From: Vesta saturnalis
Taxonomy: Eukaryota; Arthropoda; Insecta; Coleoptera; Lampyridae
DNA length: 64,000 nucleotides
NCBI GenBank assembly: GCA_036346205.1
Contig: JARFJB010001817.1
Span: 1,354,001 to 1,418,000 of the forward strand
Reading direction: 5' to 3'
Positions within the stretch are counted from its first letter, which is position 1, and each line of letters opens with the position of its first letter. Below are positions 1-11,340 of the stretch, piece after piece. The notes beneath the pieces are model-generated. The model did not search any database, was not told where the DNA came from, and was given only the letters and a program-made list of their open reading frames with translations. Made by a program: the position numbers and the translations under genes.

Positions 1-1060
1 AAATGTGCTAGCAACACACACTGTTATTATCGTACCACTTCAGTGCACGAATTTCGATGTTTCCTATAATAGTCTTGTATCCCTCATAAGTGCCTCTACC
101 TTCTTTTTTCATTACCTTATCACTTTTGAACTGGAGTCCAGGAAGTCGGTTCCTAAACTGGCTATACCATCTTTATAGAAGCTTGTCATTAAGTTTAGGG
201 AGGTAAACCAATTATCAAAAAATAGTAAATGGTTTTGATGGTTAGGTATTGAAGACGCTAAACGAAGGACCATATTACCACTAGCGCCAATATCCTCTCT
301 TCGCGGCACTAGAAGACTTTTCCCGGTATATTTCAAAATCGTGCGTAAGGCCATTACTATTACACAAAACAAATATCTTGTACCCTCACTTGTTGGGATT
401 ATTAGGATTGTATTGTTTCAAAGCGGATTTGCGTTTGTACACTACGATCTGTTGGTCTACACATAACATTTGTGGTTTGACGTGGCCAATAAATTTTTGT
501 TTCATATGTGTTGGCCTAAATTTAAACAATTTGTCACGATCAGGATCATTTCTATTTTGGTTTAGAATTGCATTGTCGTTGAAATGTATATATTTTTTAA
601 TGTTTTCCCATCTATTTCTTGACATAATACCGGCAACTTGGGACACTCTACATGAGTTATTTCCAATTCTGAACAACTCAGTTGGAGTGGTTTGTTGGAG
701 TCTGCTTGTACAGAATACAAATTACTTTGCTGAACTATGTAATCCAGCAAGTCATCAGAAAAATAATTTTGAAAATAGTGGACCGGCCTACCCATTTCGG
801 GTTCTTCTGCTGCTGGTAGAGAAAAAGTTGGCAGATATGAGGGAATCTCATCGTCGCCTAATTTTGTCCACGCAGGCTTTGTTTTGTTTTCTTTTTTTTT
901 CTTAGAGATGCAAGATGAGCTAAGGGGATTTCATCATCATCTGAGTATTCTAGGTCACTCTCAGATGATGATTCATCTGGCAGCATGTCCTCATGTAGTC
1001 TGGGTCGTCATCTGAATCACTCAGATGTTCATCTTCGCTGTCGCTCGGAAAATCTGCCAT
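1..1060 (-). pseudogene. piggyBac transposase, frameshifted
   Basis: Read on the minus strand, an acidic start (MADFPSDSEDEHLSDSDDD) at about 1060 is followed in shifting frames by a piggyBac DDE core. The first catalytic region reads CVDQQIVVYKRKSALKQYNP (about 425-480), where the family normally has DEQ. The second is FFDNWFTS (about 205-230). A C-terminal stretch, RGTYEGYKT and KWYDNNSVCVAST, lies at 1-100. Several frameshifts and stops separate these blocks, so it cannot code for an intact enzyme. In intact elements this enzyme performs cut-and-paste transposition at TTAA. The 3' end lies outside the window. Confidence 0.85.
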
Positions 1061-1117
1061 TACTGTCTGAACAAAAAAAGTTGCAGTCACTTACTAGACA
1101 CTAATTACATGACCAGT

Positions 1118-1177
1118 GTTCCACATATGGAACAGATGAAATATTTTTAATTATGACCAAAGTTCCATATGTGGAAC
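1118..1177. repeat. Inverted 16-mer pair in the piggyBac subterminal region
   Basis: GTTCCACATATGGAAC (1118-1133) and GTTCCATATGTGGAAC (1162-1177) are exact reverse complements 28 bp apart. A diverged relative, GTTCTAAATATGGCAC, lies at 1502-1517 beside the terminal repeat. The position between the transposase start and the TIR suggests transposase-binding sites, which is an inference. Confidence 0.6.
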
Positions 1178-1537
1178 AAATGAAAAAAAATGATGATTAC
1201 ATATGACGCATTGGAAAATAGTCTATTCTAGATTGATAGGACTTGTCTAAGGGTATCCAAAGTTAGTATAATAATTTTATCTTTACATAATACTTACCAG
1301 AAATATGCAAAAAAAAACAAAACTTGACGCACGTGGGTAATCAACAGTTCACTTGAATACTGATTTTGACACTTGTGCAGAACAATAGATGGTGCTATCT
1401 GTTTCATTTCTGTATTTATAACGCCTTCCTATACTGAACCAACTGGCTATTATGGAATATAAACAAGTATTTCTCTGGTTTTATAACTAAAAACTTCGTA
1501 TGTTCTAAATATGGCACGCTAGACGTTAAGAGGTTAA

Positions 1538-2159
1538 AACGTGATTGTAAATTATTGCGTAATCTTTTTTATTATCACCAACTTGATAATATTTACACTT
1601 TAATTTGTTTTAGTTTTTTCCTAACACAATACTAACTGAATTTTTGTTATAATTTCACCATTTTACTTGCAGCATAACTTAAGCTGCAGCAATAGCTTTT
1701 CAACCGTTTGGTTACTTTCAACCAACTCTGATCACTTACATAATGCGACTGATTCACAAATATACGTCATTACGACGTCTCTATTTTCTCCATTTTACAA
1801 AACAGTCATGACCCGCAAATTGCCGCGTTTATTTAAAAGCTTTCCAATTTAATATGTAAATACTCGTCGAAACAAACTCAAGATTTTCATCTTAATATTA
1901 ATTACATCTACACACAAATAACCAACAACCATTTAATGTCATATAACAGCACGAAATCCGAATTCCTAATGCATCCATTACAGTACCCCCTTCTCGTTGT
2001 TGTATCAACTAATTTAGTTGGTACAGTAACGATATAACTCCATAAAAAAAACAAAAAAAACTTGCTCAGCGATATACAAAAAGATTTGTTAGTTTCTCGC
2101 ACATGACAAAAAAAATTGTTTCCCCCTCTTCCACTCAAACGGTACTATTACAATGGGTT
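1538..2159. other. No gene recognised
   Basis: AT-rich sequence to the right of the piggyBac TTAA. Short open frames on both strands show no family resemblance. Confidence 0.5.
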
Positions 2160-2800
2160 TTATACATACGGTGTTTGCGACCTTTCAATTATTTTATCCC
2201 CTAATATTCTCTCAATTTCTTTTTCTACTGTTTCCCTCTGTGTAAACGGTATCGGATAGTTTTGTTGCAAAACTAGTATCTTATTTTTGATTTCACAAAC
2301 AAAATTGTTTACTAATCCTGGTTTTTTAGAAACTGTTTGTTCATTTTCCTTAATTCGTCGATCCTTTTCTTCTCTGGTTTTCTTTTCAATATTGTACATA
2401 CACTTCAGTGTCCGCCGATATCCTGGTCTATTGTTCTTCTTCTCTGAGCTTGGCTAGATTTTCAGAAAATGTTTCTTCAATTCGATCTATTAATCCTTCG
2501 ACCACTTCTTGTTCTTCCTTTTCCTCATATTATTCATCGCCTTTATTCATTTGTTTTGTTGTTGTAGTTTTTCGGGACTTCCTGTGTCTACCAGTGTCTT
2601 GCACCACCCCCCTCCAGCTTTCCTATTGGACAACATGCCAATTCTTCCTCCTCTTCTGTTTCTCGATCTTGCTCGTTTTTTTTTAAATTGTCTAATAAAA
2701 CTAATTAAATTTTGTTGCTCCTCCGTACGTCTAGTACTCGAGACCAGCGGAGCATCTCGCCTCGACGGGTTTAGTTTTCCGACGGTTGAGAGGAGGCCTT
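2160..2800 (-). pseudogene. Ty3/gypsy retrotransposon pol fragment
   Basis: An open stretch at 2160-2399 ends in QNYPIPFTQRETVEKEIERI and then GDKIIERSQTPYV. This is the typical entry into a Ty3/gypsy reverse transcriptase (YPIP...E...I..M...GIIE.S.SPY). It stops there, before the catalytic YXDD, so only the first part of the RT remains. Upstream on the same strand (2400-2800) are broken frames rich in Glu and Lys, with a possible DTG-like protease remnant (TLVDTGSPEK) near 2590. The Gag/protease reading is weak. No LTR was found on either side. Confidence 0.6.
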
Positions 2801-3034
2801 TTTGACCCCCTTCCTCTTCATCGTTTTAAGTTCTCACAAAAACAATATAAATTTTTATTATAGGATTTTGAAATTATTAGGAATAGTAAAAAAACCTACA
2901 ATTTATTCTTTGTAGCGAGTGTAAACAAAGAAAAAGAATAAGCCACATATGTTTACGCCGTTACAGCGGTTAAAGAAAAGAACATATCAAAAGCAACTAA
3001 AATAGTAAACAAAGAATGGTCTAAATATTTATGG

Positions 3035-3400
3035 ATGAAGAAAACTAATGTTAATCCAGTAGAATGTACAAGGCAATTTATATTGGTTAAATTATGTAGG
3101 AATAGAAAAGTCAGTGTAATAAGAAAAGTAAAAACTCAGTATTATGAACAAAAAATCGATAATTTTAAATATAACTCTAAAATAATGTGGAATACTTTAA
3201 AACAAATTATGGACACTGAAAGAAACATAAATCATAATGAATTTAAAGATATTAAATTTGAAGACACTGTAAAAAATCCCTAATTAATAATTTTAATGAT
3301 TTTTACATTGAGAGTATCAAAAAAATTCAATCTATCATTTCTAATGAATTATATAACCCTACAGATCATATAAAAGTAAAAAAGTTGAAAGCATGAGAGA
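3035..3400 (+). pseudogene. Non-LTR (LINE) ORF2 fragment
   Basis: The 82-residue frame has VIRKVKTQYYEQKIDNFKYN and then KIMWNTLKQIM. This matches the linker between endonuclease and reverse transcriptase in jockey/RTE-type LINEs (..I..AK..YY...I...NPKKMWKTL..L). Another short frame to 3400 continues it (FYIESIKKIQSI). No catalytic region remains. It is a short relic and the clade is uncertain. Confidence 0.55.
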
Positions 3401-3519
3401 ATTTAAAATATCTATCGAGGAATTTATGAAGACAATGTATACAAAAATTGCAATTATTCCATATGTTTAAGGTCTCTATCAAGGTATTTTTATATCTTTG
3501 AAATATGCAGCTGTTTTAG

Positions 3520-3700
3520 AAATATTTGATAAAAACCAAAATGTGCCCATAATATCTCCCCCCATTTTCCGACACTGGATTTCTCCCAAAATATAATCAG
3601 CTCCAGGAGAAATGAAATGAGGCATAAATACAAAATATCAAGTATGTAGGTGTTATGGTTCTGAAGTTATCGTGGATACTAACATACATCCACTCACACA
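3520..3700 (-). repeat. Interspersed repeat, inverted copy of the 38473-38580 sequence
   Basis: The stretch from CTGGATTTCTCCCAAAATAT through AAGTATGTAGGTGTTATGG and GAAGTTATCGTGGATACTA matches the reverse complement of about 38473-38580 over some 110 bp. A second copy of the motif GGATTTCTCCCAAAAT also lies at about 38650. It marks a dispersed non-coding repeat family; its class is unknown. Confidence 0.65.
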
Positions 3701-3829
3701 CAGACAGCCATCATGTGGCAGAACTTGGCCAAACGTAAAATTGACTTCTAATACCAGTATTACTTCTACGATTGTACAAGATGATAAGATTCAGAAGATC
3801 TAAATGATTTTGGTGCTGAAAATACACTA

Positions 3830-5310
3830 CGGAAAATTAGTTTTGAAGTTGAATCAGAAACAGGAATGATGGAAAATGTCGCCCCTAATACAATTTCCCA
3901 GACAGTGGTTTACCCATTTGATATAGAAAAGATGCATATGATACTATATGATGACTATTCTCAAATGCTGGATGTTAGTTTCGATATTCCACTCGCTGAT
4001 CATGAAATGGATTCTTGATGTTCATGGTGGAGAACATGATGATGGCCAAGTAAACGACAACGAAGGGCGAAAAAGAAAAAATATAGCAAATAGAAATGAA
4101 TGGGAAAGAGTTAAAAATCAAAACCTCAGAATGAATGGCGAAGATTATGTAGGTTCTTCTTATGATAAACGTAAAGACTTTAAACATAATATTTCTCGGG
4201 TGGCAAGAAAAATTGGAGAACCCTGTGTGTCAAAAATGTGTTCAAATTCGAAAAAAAGATTTTGCAATACTTTTACTGAAAATATTAGGAAAGAAATATT
4301 TATCAAATTTTGGAAAAACATGTCGTGGGATTAAAGAAAAGTTTTTGTGTCTGGACATGTCAGCCTTCAACCCTCATCAGAAAAACAAAGGAAAATGAAG
4401 ATTATAGACGGGAAAACACCATGTTTTATAAACTCCATCATGGTAAAGAATTAGTCCAAGTATGCCGTAAGACATTCCTTAATACTACGGGATTAGGGCG
4501 ATTTACGGTGGAGAGTTGGATAAAAAATAGTGTGTATAATATGAACAATGCAAAATGCGAACAAAATAGCAACGTATGAATAAGAATTACAGAGTAAGCG
4601 TTTTTGACGAAAGCAAATCTTTTTTTATGTTCGTTTTTTGATGACATCCCCAAGCAACCTTCCCATTATGTTAGAAAGGACAAATTATATTTTGAGCGGT
4701 ATTTCACTACACTAAACGAGGTGCATAATTTTTATAAAGAAACCTGTGAGAGAAATCTTAGTTTATTTTCCCCAAAAAAAGATGTTGACATCTGCATTGA
4801 GTATGAGAGTAAACATATATGAAAGTGTATGGAAAAAACATTTAAGACAAGGAAAAAGCTAGAAAAGAACATGATAATGATATGGATAAAGCAATGAAAA
4901 AAGAATGTATTTTGTTATGTATGGACCTTCAAGCTGTAAAAGTCGCTCCATCGCTAAATGCGACCAAAATATATTTTAAAACAGCTGGGATGCCACAATT
5001 TATAATTCTGCTAGTCACCAATCCACATGTTATTGGTTCCCAGAAGTTGATTGTGGGGATTATTTGGAGATATGTTGCGCGCTGCTTGGGACAAAACCTG
5101 ACCATTATAATTTACTCAGACGGATGCACTTTCCAAAACCGGAACAATATTTTGGCAATGCTCTATTGAATTTTGCAATTATACACAAAATCTTTTTTAC
5201 ACAAAAGTATTTAACAAAAGGACATACGCAAGTGGAACGTGATTCTGTGCATAGTTGCATAGAACTCATCCTAAGTTTGGGATCTAATCGAGTAACATCG
5301 ATTATTTAGC
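3830..5310 (+). pseudogene. DUF7869-like transposase-type gene, degenerate copy 1
   Basis: Family blocks appear in order across shifting frames. A basic stretch (RKRKNIANRNEWERVKNQNL) at about 4070 is followed by a Cys-rich segment (CVSKMC...FCNTF, with IKFWKNM) at 4225-4325 and VCRKTFLNTTGLGRFTVESW at 4460-4520. An RNase H-like core follows: LCMDLQAVKVAPS (about 4915), IIIYSDGCTFQNRNN (about 5110) and KGHTQVERDSVHSCIE (about 5220). I recognise these as an insect family carried in databases as DUF7869-type uncharacterised proteins. The three acidic motifs suggest a DDE-like enzyme. Many stops break it. No terminal repeats were seen. Compare the better-framed element at 59783-62951. Confidence 0.65.
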
Positions 5311-5359
5311 ATAAATTAATTTTAAATTTTACAAAAAAGAACTATCTGTCCGCACCGTT

Positions 5360-5890
5360 ATCACAATGTCGCGCAGATTGTGTAAAGACGCCGCCGCCAG
5401 GCGTCGCCTCGCTAGTGGAGGGTCCACTAACGGCTATGTCGCCGCTCCCGCACCGATCCAGTGGGAAGGTCCCGCCAGGGATCCATTAACGAAGACTTCA
5501 AGTCGTAGATGAAGAAGACACCGAAGGTTCTCGCCGCCCACGGACACAGGATTCCAGACCCTTGAACCCTTCACGAACAGCCATGGAGCAGACGACATGA
5601 GAGGACACTAGGGAGAAAGTTCCTTCGTCAGAAGAAGAACTGGGTCGCGTTCTCCCGAGAACTTAATCGACAACGGATCGCCTTCATTAGAACCCAGGGC
5701 TTCAGCTTGGGAATCCGGATCCATCATGCCTTACTCCAGGACAGAGACAGACTGATGTGGTATATGGATAGGTGTGGTACTCCGTATCACACCTATCAGG
5801 CAAAGAGCGAGCGATTAACTAAGGTAGTGATACCGGGCGTACCCATAGAACCATCCGGGGTCGTAAATAAAATTATTTTATTCAATAAGT
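5360..5890 (+). pseudogene. LINE ORF1 (PRE_C2HC-like) fragment
   Basis: GC-rich compared with its surroundings. The frame at 5707-5890 includes YMDRCGTPYHTYQAKSERLT followed by KVVIPGVPIEPSG. This fits the PRE_C2HC segment of jockey-type LINE ORF1 proteins (..P.HTYT.K..R.L.VV.RG.P.E). An earlier frame starting at 5366 (MSRRLCKDAAARRRLA) is basic and low in similarity. The sequence passes straight into AT-rich DNA (AATAAAATTATTTTATTCAA), so ORF2 is missing. It may be an internally deleted LINE copy. Confidence 0.5.
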
Positions 5891-6189
5891 GAATTATTTA
5901 TAATAAGGAGCGAGAAAACCAATAGAAAAAAGTAAGCATAACATTTGTGGCTTCTCATTAAAGTAAAATTAAAAGTCGCCTTGTCACAACCTTCAATATT
6001 AGAGAGTTTTCGTGCGTCTCACGCTAAACGATAACGTTATTTTTACACAAGTGCGCTTGCGCACAACATACCGTAACGATAAATATTTAGCGGGCAAAGC
6101 TATTTGGACCTGAATACCGTATACGTTATTTAATTTGTGAGGTTAACTATTGTGTTTTTACTTTTTGTTATTCGCGTGATTGTGCTAAA

Positions 6190-7162
6190 ATGGCAAAAAA
6201 CCGTTTACGATTTACAACAGTAGATGATTTAGATTTGCTTCGTGTTGTGGCTACAGAGAATCCTTTCGAAGACGGTTCGAAATGGAAAGTAATTCTAGAG
6301 AATGTAGTCCTTACAACAGGAAACTCTTCGAGCAATAACGGACCATTTAGAATACCTTTTAAAATTATTTCTTCAGGAAGATAAGGCAAACATTAAAAAG
6401 TAGGTATCATAATCACCGGTACAGCGCTACTTGGTATTACACCGATGTTCAATGTGTTTTAAGTTGTTGTTGCAGGTCAGGAACCGAAGAAGAATACGAC
6501 GACAAAGAAAAGTTACTGCAAGAAGTAAATGACTTAAGGCGAGAATTTACAACTGCGGCTTCGCTTAATTCGTCGCATTTAAAATTGAACGAGATCGTGG
6601 AGTCTGCTTCCACATCCAAACGTAAAGGAATTGAAATCCGTGAGAAAGCAGCTGAAGAATCAAGTAAGTATACAATAATTTGTGTAGTACGGATATAATT
6701 TATGTGATGTATTACAGTAACGTATGTTTTACGAGATGATGGTACGTTAATAAATGAAGTGCGATACAATCAGAGGAACGAGACGGAAATGGATGCATCC
6801 ACTTCAGGTGGGTATTTTATAACGGTGCTTTAAGTGACCGATTATGCTATGTATTTGTGTATTAGATCCCGTGCGCAAACGAGCAAAAAGGGAGGTTAGT
6901 TTGAAAGGTAGTTTGGACTTTTAAAGTCTAAAACTTCGTTAGAATACGAATACTAAGGAAACTGTTGAGTTTAGAAGAAAAAATTGCTCTAGAGGACAAC
7001 AACTTGTCTTTAGAAATAGAAAAATATGCGTTAGAGAACGAAGAACGCCGAGCACGGTTGGAAGCGGAAATAGAGGGAAGAAAACAGCAAAATAAATTGA
7101 TGGAACAAGAACAGCAACTATTTACTGTTTTATTAAACCATTTAATAAAAAAACAAGCATAA
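6190..7162 (+). pseudogene. Harbinger Myb/SANT-like DNA-binding protein
   Basis: The ATG at 6190 opens MAKNRLRFTTVDDLDLLRVV and then the tryptophan-containing ENPFEDGSKWKVI, a Myb/SANT-type domain. Likely exons are 6190 to about 6400, 6476-6663 (SGTEEEYDDKEKLLQEVNDL), 6718-6807, 6866-6895 and about 6963-7162. The last has a long Glu/Arg-rich coiled-coil helix (LEEKIALEDNN...LLNHLIKKQA). Acceptors such as TTGTTGCAG and TATTACAG and donors GTAAGT and GTGGGT support the splits. A frameshift near 6330 breaks exon 1, so the copy is probably dead. In Harbinger systems this partner helps the transposase enter the nucleus and bind DNA. Confidence 0.65.
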
Positions 7163-7330
7163 TTTTGTTGCTTTTATTAATTTAAGTATAAAATAAATTA
7201 TACTGTAGTATGTATTTTATAAGTTATCAAATTTCAAATATATTACTAAAGTATTCACCTAATATAATTTTATTAAAATACACTATTTATTGACATACCT
7301 CATGAACTAATTTCATAATTTGTGGAAAAT

Positions 7331-8482
7331 TTATCGAGTTAAATATTGTTGCAATGTAGGCGGTACTACATTAAAATATTGTGATGTCTGACTATCATTT
7401 AAGCATGTATGGAAATTTGTTAATATTGCAGCAACCATATACATTTTCTCAAGTCTTGCAACAATAACTTTTAATTTTTTTAAATCTAAAAGGCAAATTC
7501 AGCAATTATCTTTCCAAATCCCCACTCTACTACCTGTCTGATAGAACTCATTCGGGTATCAATATTTTGTTGTTCGTCGGTGAGCCGTCGATATCTAAAT
7601 GGCGCAATTAACAGTTCTCTCACTGCATATGCGGGATCACCATACAATACAAAATTTTGTCCATTATTAAATTTACACCGTCTTTCCAACTGGGTATAAG
7701 GGTTTGATTCTCTTAAAATACCGGCATCATGGCGACGTCCCACATACGGACCCATAAGGCTACAAATTATTCCATCGGGACTTACAACAGACTGATACTT
7801 GACGCAGTGAACACGTTTATGCCCTGAAAAGTACTCTTGTTGTCCGTGTGATGGTCGGCAAATGGGTCGAGCAGTGCCATCAATAAAACCCCAACAGTTT
7901 AATAACGGACCATTTTTATCTGCGATGGCCTAAAATGACAAAACATGTTTTTAATATATTTTGAATGTCAGAATTAATACCTACCTGGCTATATTGCAGC
8001 AATTTATCATAATTTAACCATGTTAAATTATTCAAGTTGGACAATAAATGTTCAAAATGATTAAAAATGTGGTTGGTAATGGTATTTGCAATTTTGCGGT
8101 AAATATGGACTTGATAATCCAAACAATGGTTCCAAATCACATAGTCGATTTGGGTATGCTAGTCTTCGGAGACATATGCACAAGCCCTCGAAACCTAGAA
8201 AAACAAAATCATTAGTCTGTAATTAAGGTTATCTAATCAAACGGTAATAAAAATCTTACCTGTTGTGACGTGGCCATCCTCAGTTCGTACTTCTACCGGA
8301 ATCTGCAAGGCTCTGGTTAGTTCAATAAGCTGTGCTCTAGTAAACCGAAAGTTGGAATATATTTCTTCTGGTGTTAAATTATCTATATTGAACCGCCCAT
8401 ACTGTTCAGCTCGAATTCTTTTATTCCTTCGAGGTATTCCTACTAATTCAATAATTAGTGCATCCTCTATATCAACATCCAT
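7331..8482 (-). pseudogene. PIF/Harbinger transposase, three exons, near-complete
   Basis: Exon 1 is 8482-8260, starting MDVDIEDALIIELVGIPRRN and ending at donor CAG|GTAAG. Exon 2 is 8194-7985. Exon 3 is 7929-7331 and ends in a stop. Exon 3 carries the DDE_4-type core: GFIDGTARPICRPSHGQQEY (first Asp), LYGDPAYAVRELL (second Asp) and VVEWGFGKI (Glu). The C-terminus reads KVIVARLEKMYMVAAILTNF. Exon 2 needs one frame change (between LEPLFGLSSP and VYRKIANTITN), so the copy is probably inactive though little decayed. The enzyme class makes 3-bp duplications. Confidence 0.75.
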
Positions 8483-8783
8483 TCCCCTAATACTGCTAAA
8501 TCTAAAGATGCTGCCATTCTTTATTGATTACATTTTAAAACAAGAAAATTGTTAACACTTTAGAAAAAATACCTATTATGGAAGATCATTCTCAAACCAT
8601 AGCTCTAAACATTGACAACTTTACTTACTACTAAAACTAACTTCACAACTGTTTTACGTTTAACGTAATTTGCGGACAGCGAAAACTCTGTTTTCTGACT
8701 TGCCTTATTCGAAATACCGTATTTAGTCACGTGTTTTAACGTTACCGTAAGTTTAACGTAAAACTTACGAAAACTCTCTATTA

Positions 8784-9605
8784 GAGAAGCCGTCATGGAT
8801 GGGTTCCAAAATGTTTTTATTTGAACTATATAATGTTGCTTGTTCTTTAATTGTGAATAAAATTGTATACAAACCTCGGCAAAAGTACCATTCTGTCTCG
8901 AGAACTAGTTCACGTCGAGACTTCGCCTCTCGGTGAACTATACTTCTCTCGACTATTTTGTTTACAAATAACCGTATTTTCTGTTCTACCATTGTCGGTA
9001 TTTATTTAGTTAATAAACTTCTTTTTAAATAAAATAATATTTTGTTTTACAACAATACCTCCTGCTAAGAACATAAAGAATAGTAATAATATCTGCTATC
9101 TGTGATTTAATAAAGACTGAATAATGTTTAACTAAAATTGTTTACTATCCTCGTAAATAACACACTTTCACACAACATGTTAAAATTTTGCATCAACGGG
9201 CCATTACAACCAAGCTCGATGATGTCTTTCTTTCCTGTAAAAAAACCTGATTTGCACTTAGCAGGTATTGTCAGATTGCCGACGATATGTAAATGTTGGT
9301 TGGAAGGTAAAAAGACATTTGCTTATATTTTATTATATCTTTACCTTGTTTACCTACTTTTAGTAATAATGTAAATTTACACAAAACCATTTAAAAGTAG
9401 TAGGTACATTTTTTACAAAATATTTAGCATGTCACATAAATAGTTCAAGAAATAGGAAATCTTAATTCATCTAAAAAATTTGAGAAAGTGACTTTTATAC
9501 ATTTTAACATTTTAATATCTTGTTACTTAATAAACCGGGGATTCAGACAAAAAAAGATAAGTTATTATAAGTTTTTTTTATTACATTAAATTTAGAATTT
9601 ACATC
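8784..9605. other. No gene recognised
   Basis: AT-rich sequence between the two Harbinger elements. A 75-residue minus-strand frame at 8765-8992 has no visible motif. Nothing else is supported. Confidence 0.5.
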
Positions 9606-9763
9606 GGGGCCTGTTGCACCAAGGAACTTTTCAGCTTTTCACTTTTCACTTTGCGAAATTAGCAAAGTGAAAAGAAATTCTGTTGCACGTAACTGTCTAC
9701 AAAACTTTTCAATATAAACGTCAAATTGACAAAGAGTTAAAATTAGTTATAAAATTTGTAAAA

Positions 9764-10330
9764 TGAGTGGAAAAAGAGAGGAAAGTAATAAGAAAGAGCT
9801 TGCGATATTAATCTAAGAAAATAAAAACCAACTGTTTGGTAAGAACATATACATAATTTTGAAAAATACAAATACATTAATTAATAGGCCAAACATGATA
9901 ATACACGCAAAACGGGGAGGTGGGGGCGGGAAAGAAAATAAGCTTGATGAAGTAGACGAGGCTGTTTTGGAAATAATTGAGACGGAATCGCCAGTTTTGG
10001 ATGGGCTTGAAAGCCAGAAAGTAGTGGCTATAATTTAAGATACTATATTGGTTTTTAAAGTATAAGAGTAAGATTTTTTATTACATATTTTAGTTCTCTC
10101 GATAAATATGAGAATGTAAAACTTCAAAACAAAGCGGAATCAAACACAACTGAAAAGAGAAAACAAAGACGAATTTAAAAAAATACAATAATAATTACAC
10201 TAACAAGGAAAATCTAATCAAATTAAAAGAAGAATTGCTTCAAGTTGAAATTAATAAAGCCAAATTAGAAACATTCAAATTGGAGAAAATAATTAAAACT
10301 GCCGCCTTTAAAACACACACAAGAATTTAG
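9764..10330 (+). pseudogene. Harbinger second gene (Myb/SANT partner) remnant
   Basis: Starts as MSGKREESNKKELAIL and then breaks. Later pieces read KLDEVDEAVLEIIETESPVL (about 9940) and LKEELLQVEINKAKLETFKL (about 10215-10280), a charged helix like the C-terminus of Harbinger Myb-like proteins. Stops and frameshifts throughout. The identification leans on position opposite a Harbinger transposase. Confidence 0.4.
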
Positions 10331-10399
10331 TGCATGCATATTACGTACCTTACTGTTACCTTAACTGTTGTAGTAATCAAATAGTAAACGTATTAAAGT

Positions 10400-11340
10400 T
10401 AATTAAAGATTTGTAATAATTGATTGACTCTTTCTTTAGTGGCATTATCTAGCAGGGTACCATTTTCTTCTTGAATATACGCTATTTCATCTTCATTTTC
10501 TTCCCTGTTGAAATTATTCTAGCAGCCTTTTGTGGCTGAATTCGCAAATGATTTAAACAAGAAAACCTTTCTTTTAATATTCCAATACTATCTTCTATCA
10601 ATCTTCTTGTTTTTTTGTGATGTCTATTAAACCTAATTTTATTTTCATTATCGGTATTCCTTCTTAATGGTTGGATGAGCCAATTTGTAGCTCCTAAAGC
10701 ACTATTGCCAAGTTTAACAGCATTAGGAAAAGGCCTCCATCTTTCCTAAAATCTTCGAGAGGCGACTGTATTTCGCAGAACTCTGGAATCATGAACGTTG
10801 CCCGGCCAGTTAGCATTGACTGCATAGAACCAATATTCGGGACCGCAGATTAGCAGGACATTAAGAGCATGTTTCCCATGTCTGTAAACGTAATTTACTT
10901 CATGAATGTTGGGAGCATCTACCTGTATCAACGTGCCATCAACGCAGCCACACACACACACATGGAAAACCACCTTTTTGAAAAAAAATACAGCGGGATA
11001 TTCTGCACATTATCCGATCCGGCCAACGTATAACATTTTTAAGCATAATAGCAATTATAACATTAACTGCTCTGTGCGGCGTTCTACATAAAGTTGATTT
11101 GTTAACTCCATGCATTGCAGCGATACCATGCAACTGTGCCCCATTTCCAAGCCAATGTAGTGATATTAAAAATTGCTCGTTTCCACTCAATGCATAATTA
11201 TTCCTATATCTAAATGTTAGGTGAGGACCTATGATATTTAAAACAAGTTCAACTTGCTGTTTACTAAGCCGAAATGCTTCTTTAAATGAAAAATCATCCT
11301 CAATGCCAAAATTTATTCTCTCTGCGTACACTTTTCTCTA
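10400..11340 (-). pseudogene. Harbinger transposase (HARBI1-like) remnant
   Basis: Read leftward: an N-terminal helical region (FGIEDDFSFKEAFRLSKQQV, LTFRYRNNYALSGNEQFLIS, then LHGIAAMHGVNKSTLCR), then CGCVDGTLIQVDAPN with the first Asp. Next come YVYRHGKHALNVLLICGP and FYAVNANWPGNVHDSRVLRN with the second Asp region. The Glu region is DSIGILKERFSCLNHLRIQP at about 10540-10600. All three catalytic blocks are in order, but frames change at about 10970 and 10745. This is the HARBI1-type lineage, distinct from the element at 6001-8779. Confidence 0.75.

Larger units (their letters stand above)
1..1533 (-). mobile_element. piggyBac element, left part beyond the window
   Basis: The outer end is the tip CCTCTTAACGTCTAGCGTGC (read on the minus strand) abutting TTAA at 1534-1537, the tetranucleotide piggyBac elements target. 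Inside lie subterminal repeats and a decayed transposase running leftward off the window. The other terminus is therefore not visible. The TTAA and the CCTNTTAACG-like tip are seen directly; the assignment rests on the coding remains. Confidence 0.8.
6001..8779. mobile_element. PIF/Harbinger transposon with two convergent genes
   Basis: The left end is AGAGAGTTTTCGT at 6001 and the right end is its complement ACGAAAACTCTCT, ending at 8779. The match continues imperfectly inward (CGCTAAACGATAACG against CGTTAAACTTACGGTAACG). The trinucleotide ATT flanks both ends (5998-6000 and 8780-8782), fitting the 3-bp duplication of PIF/Harbinger, although the family usually prefers TTA or TAA. Inside are the two genes typical of the group: a Myb/SANT-like protein on the plus strand and a DDE transposase on the minus strand. 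The length is 2779 bp. Confidence 0.8.

Noticed and set aside
378..905. A 175-codon plus-strand frame
   Set aside because: It is antisense to the piggyBac transposase blocks, which carry the recognisable motifs.
2408..2805. Phe/Ser-rich plus-strand frames that look like membrane segments
   Set aside because: Complement of a Glu/Lys-rich stretch beside the gypsy fragment; no independent support.
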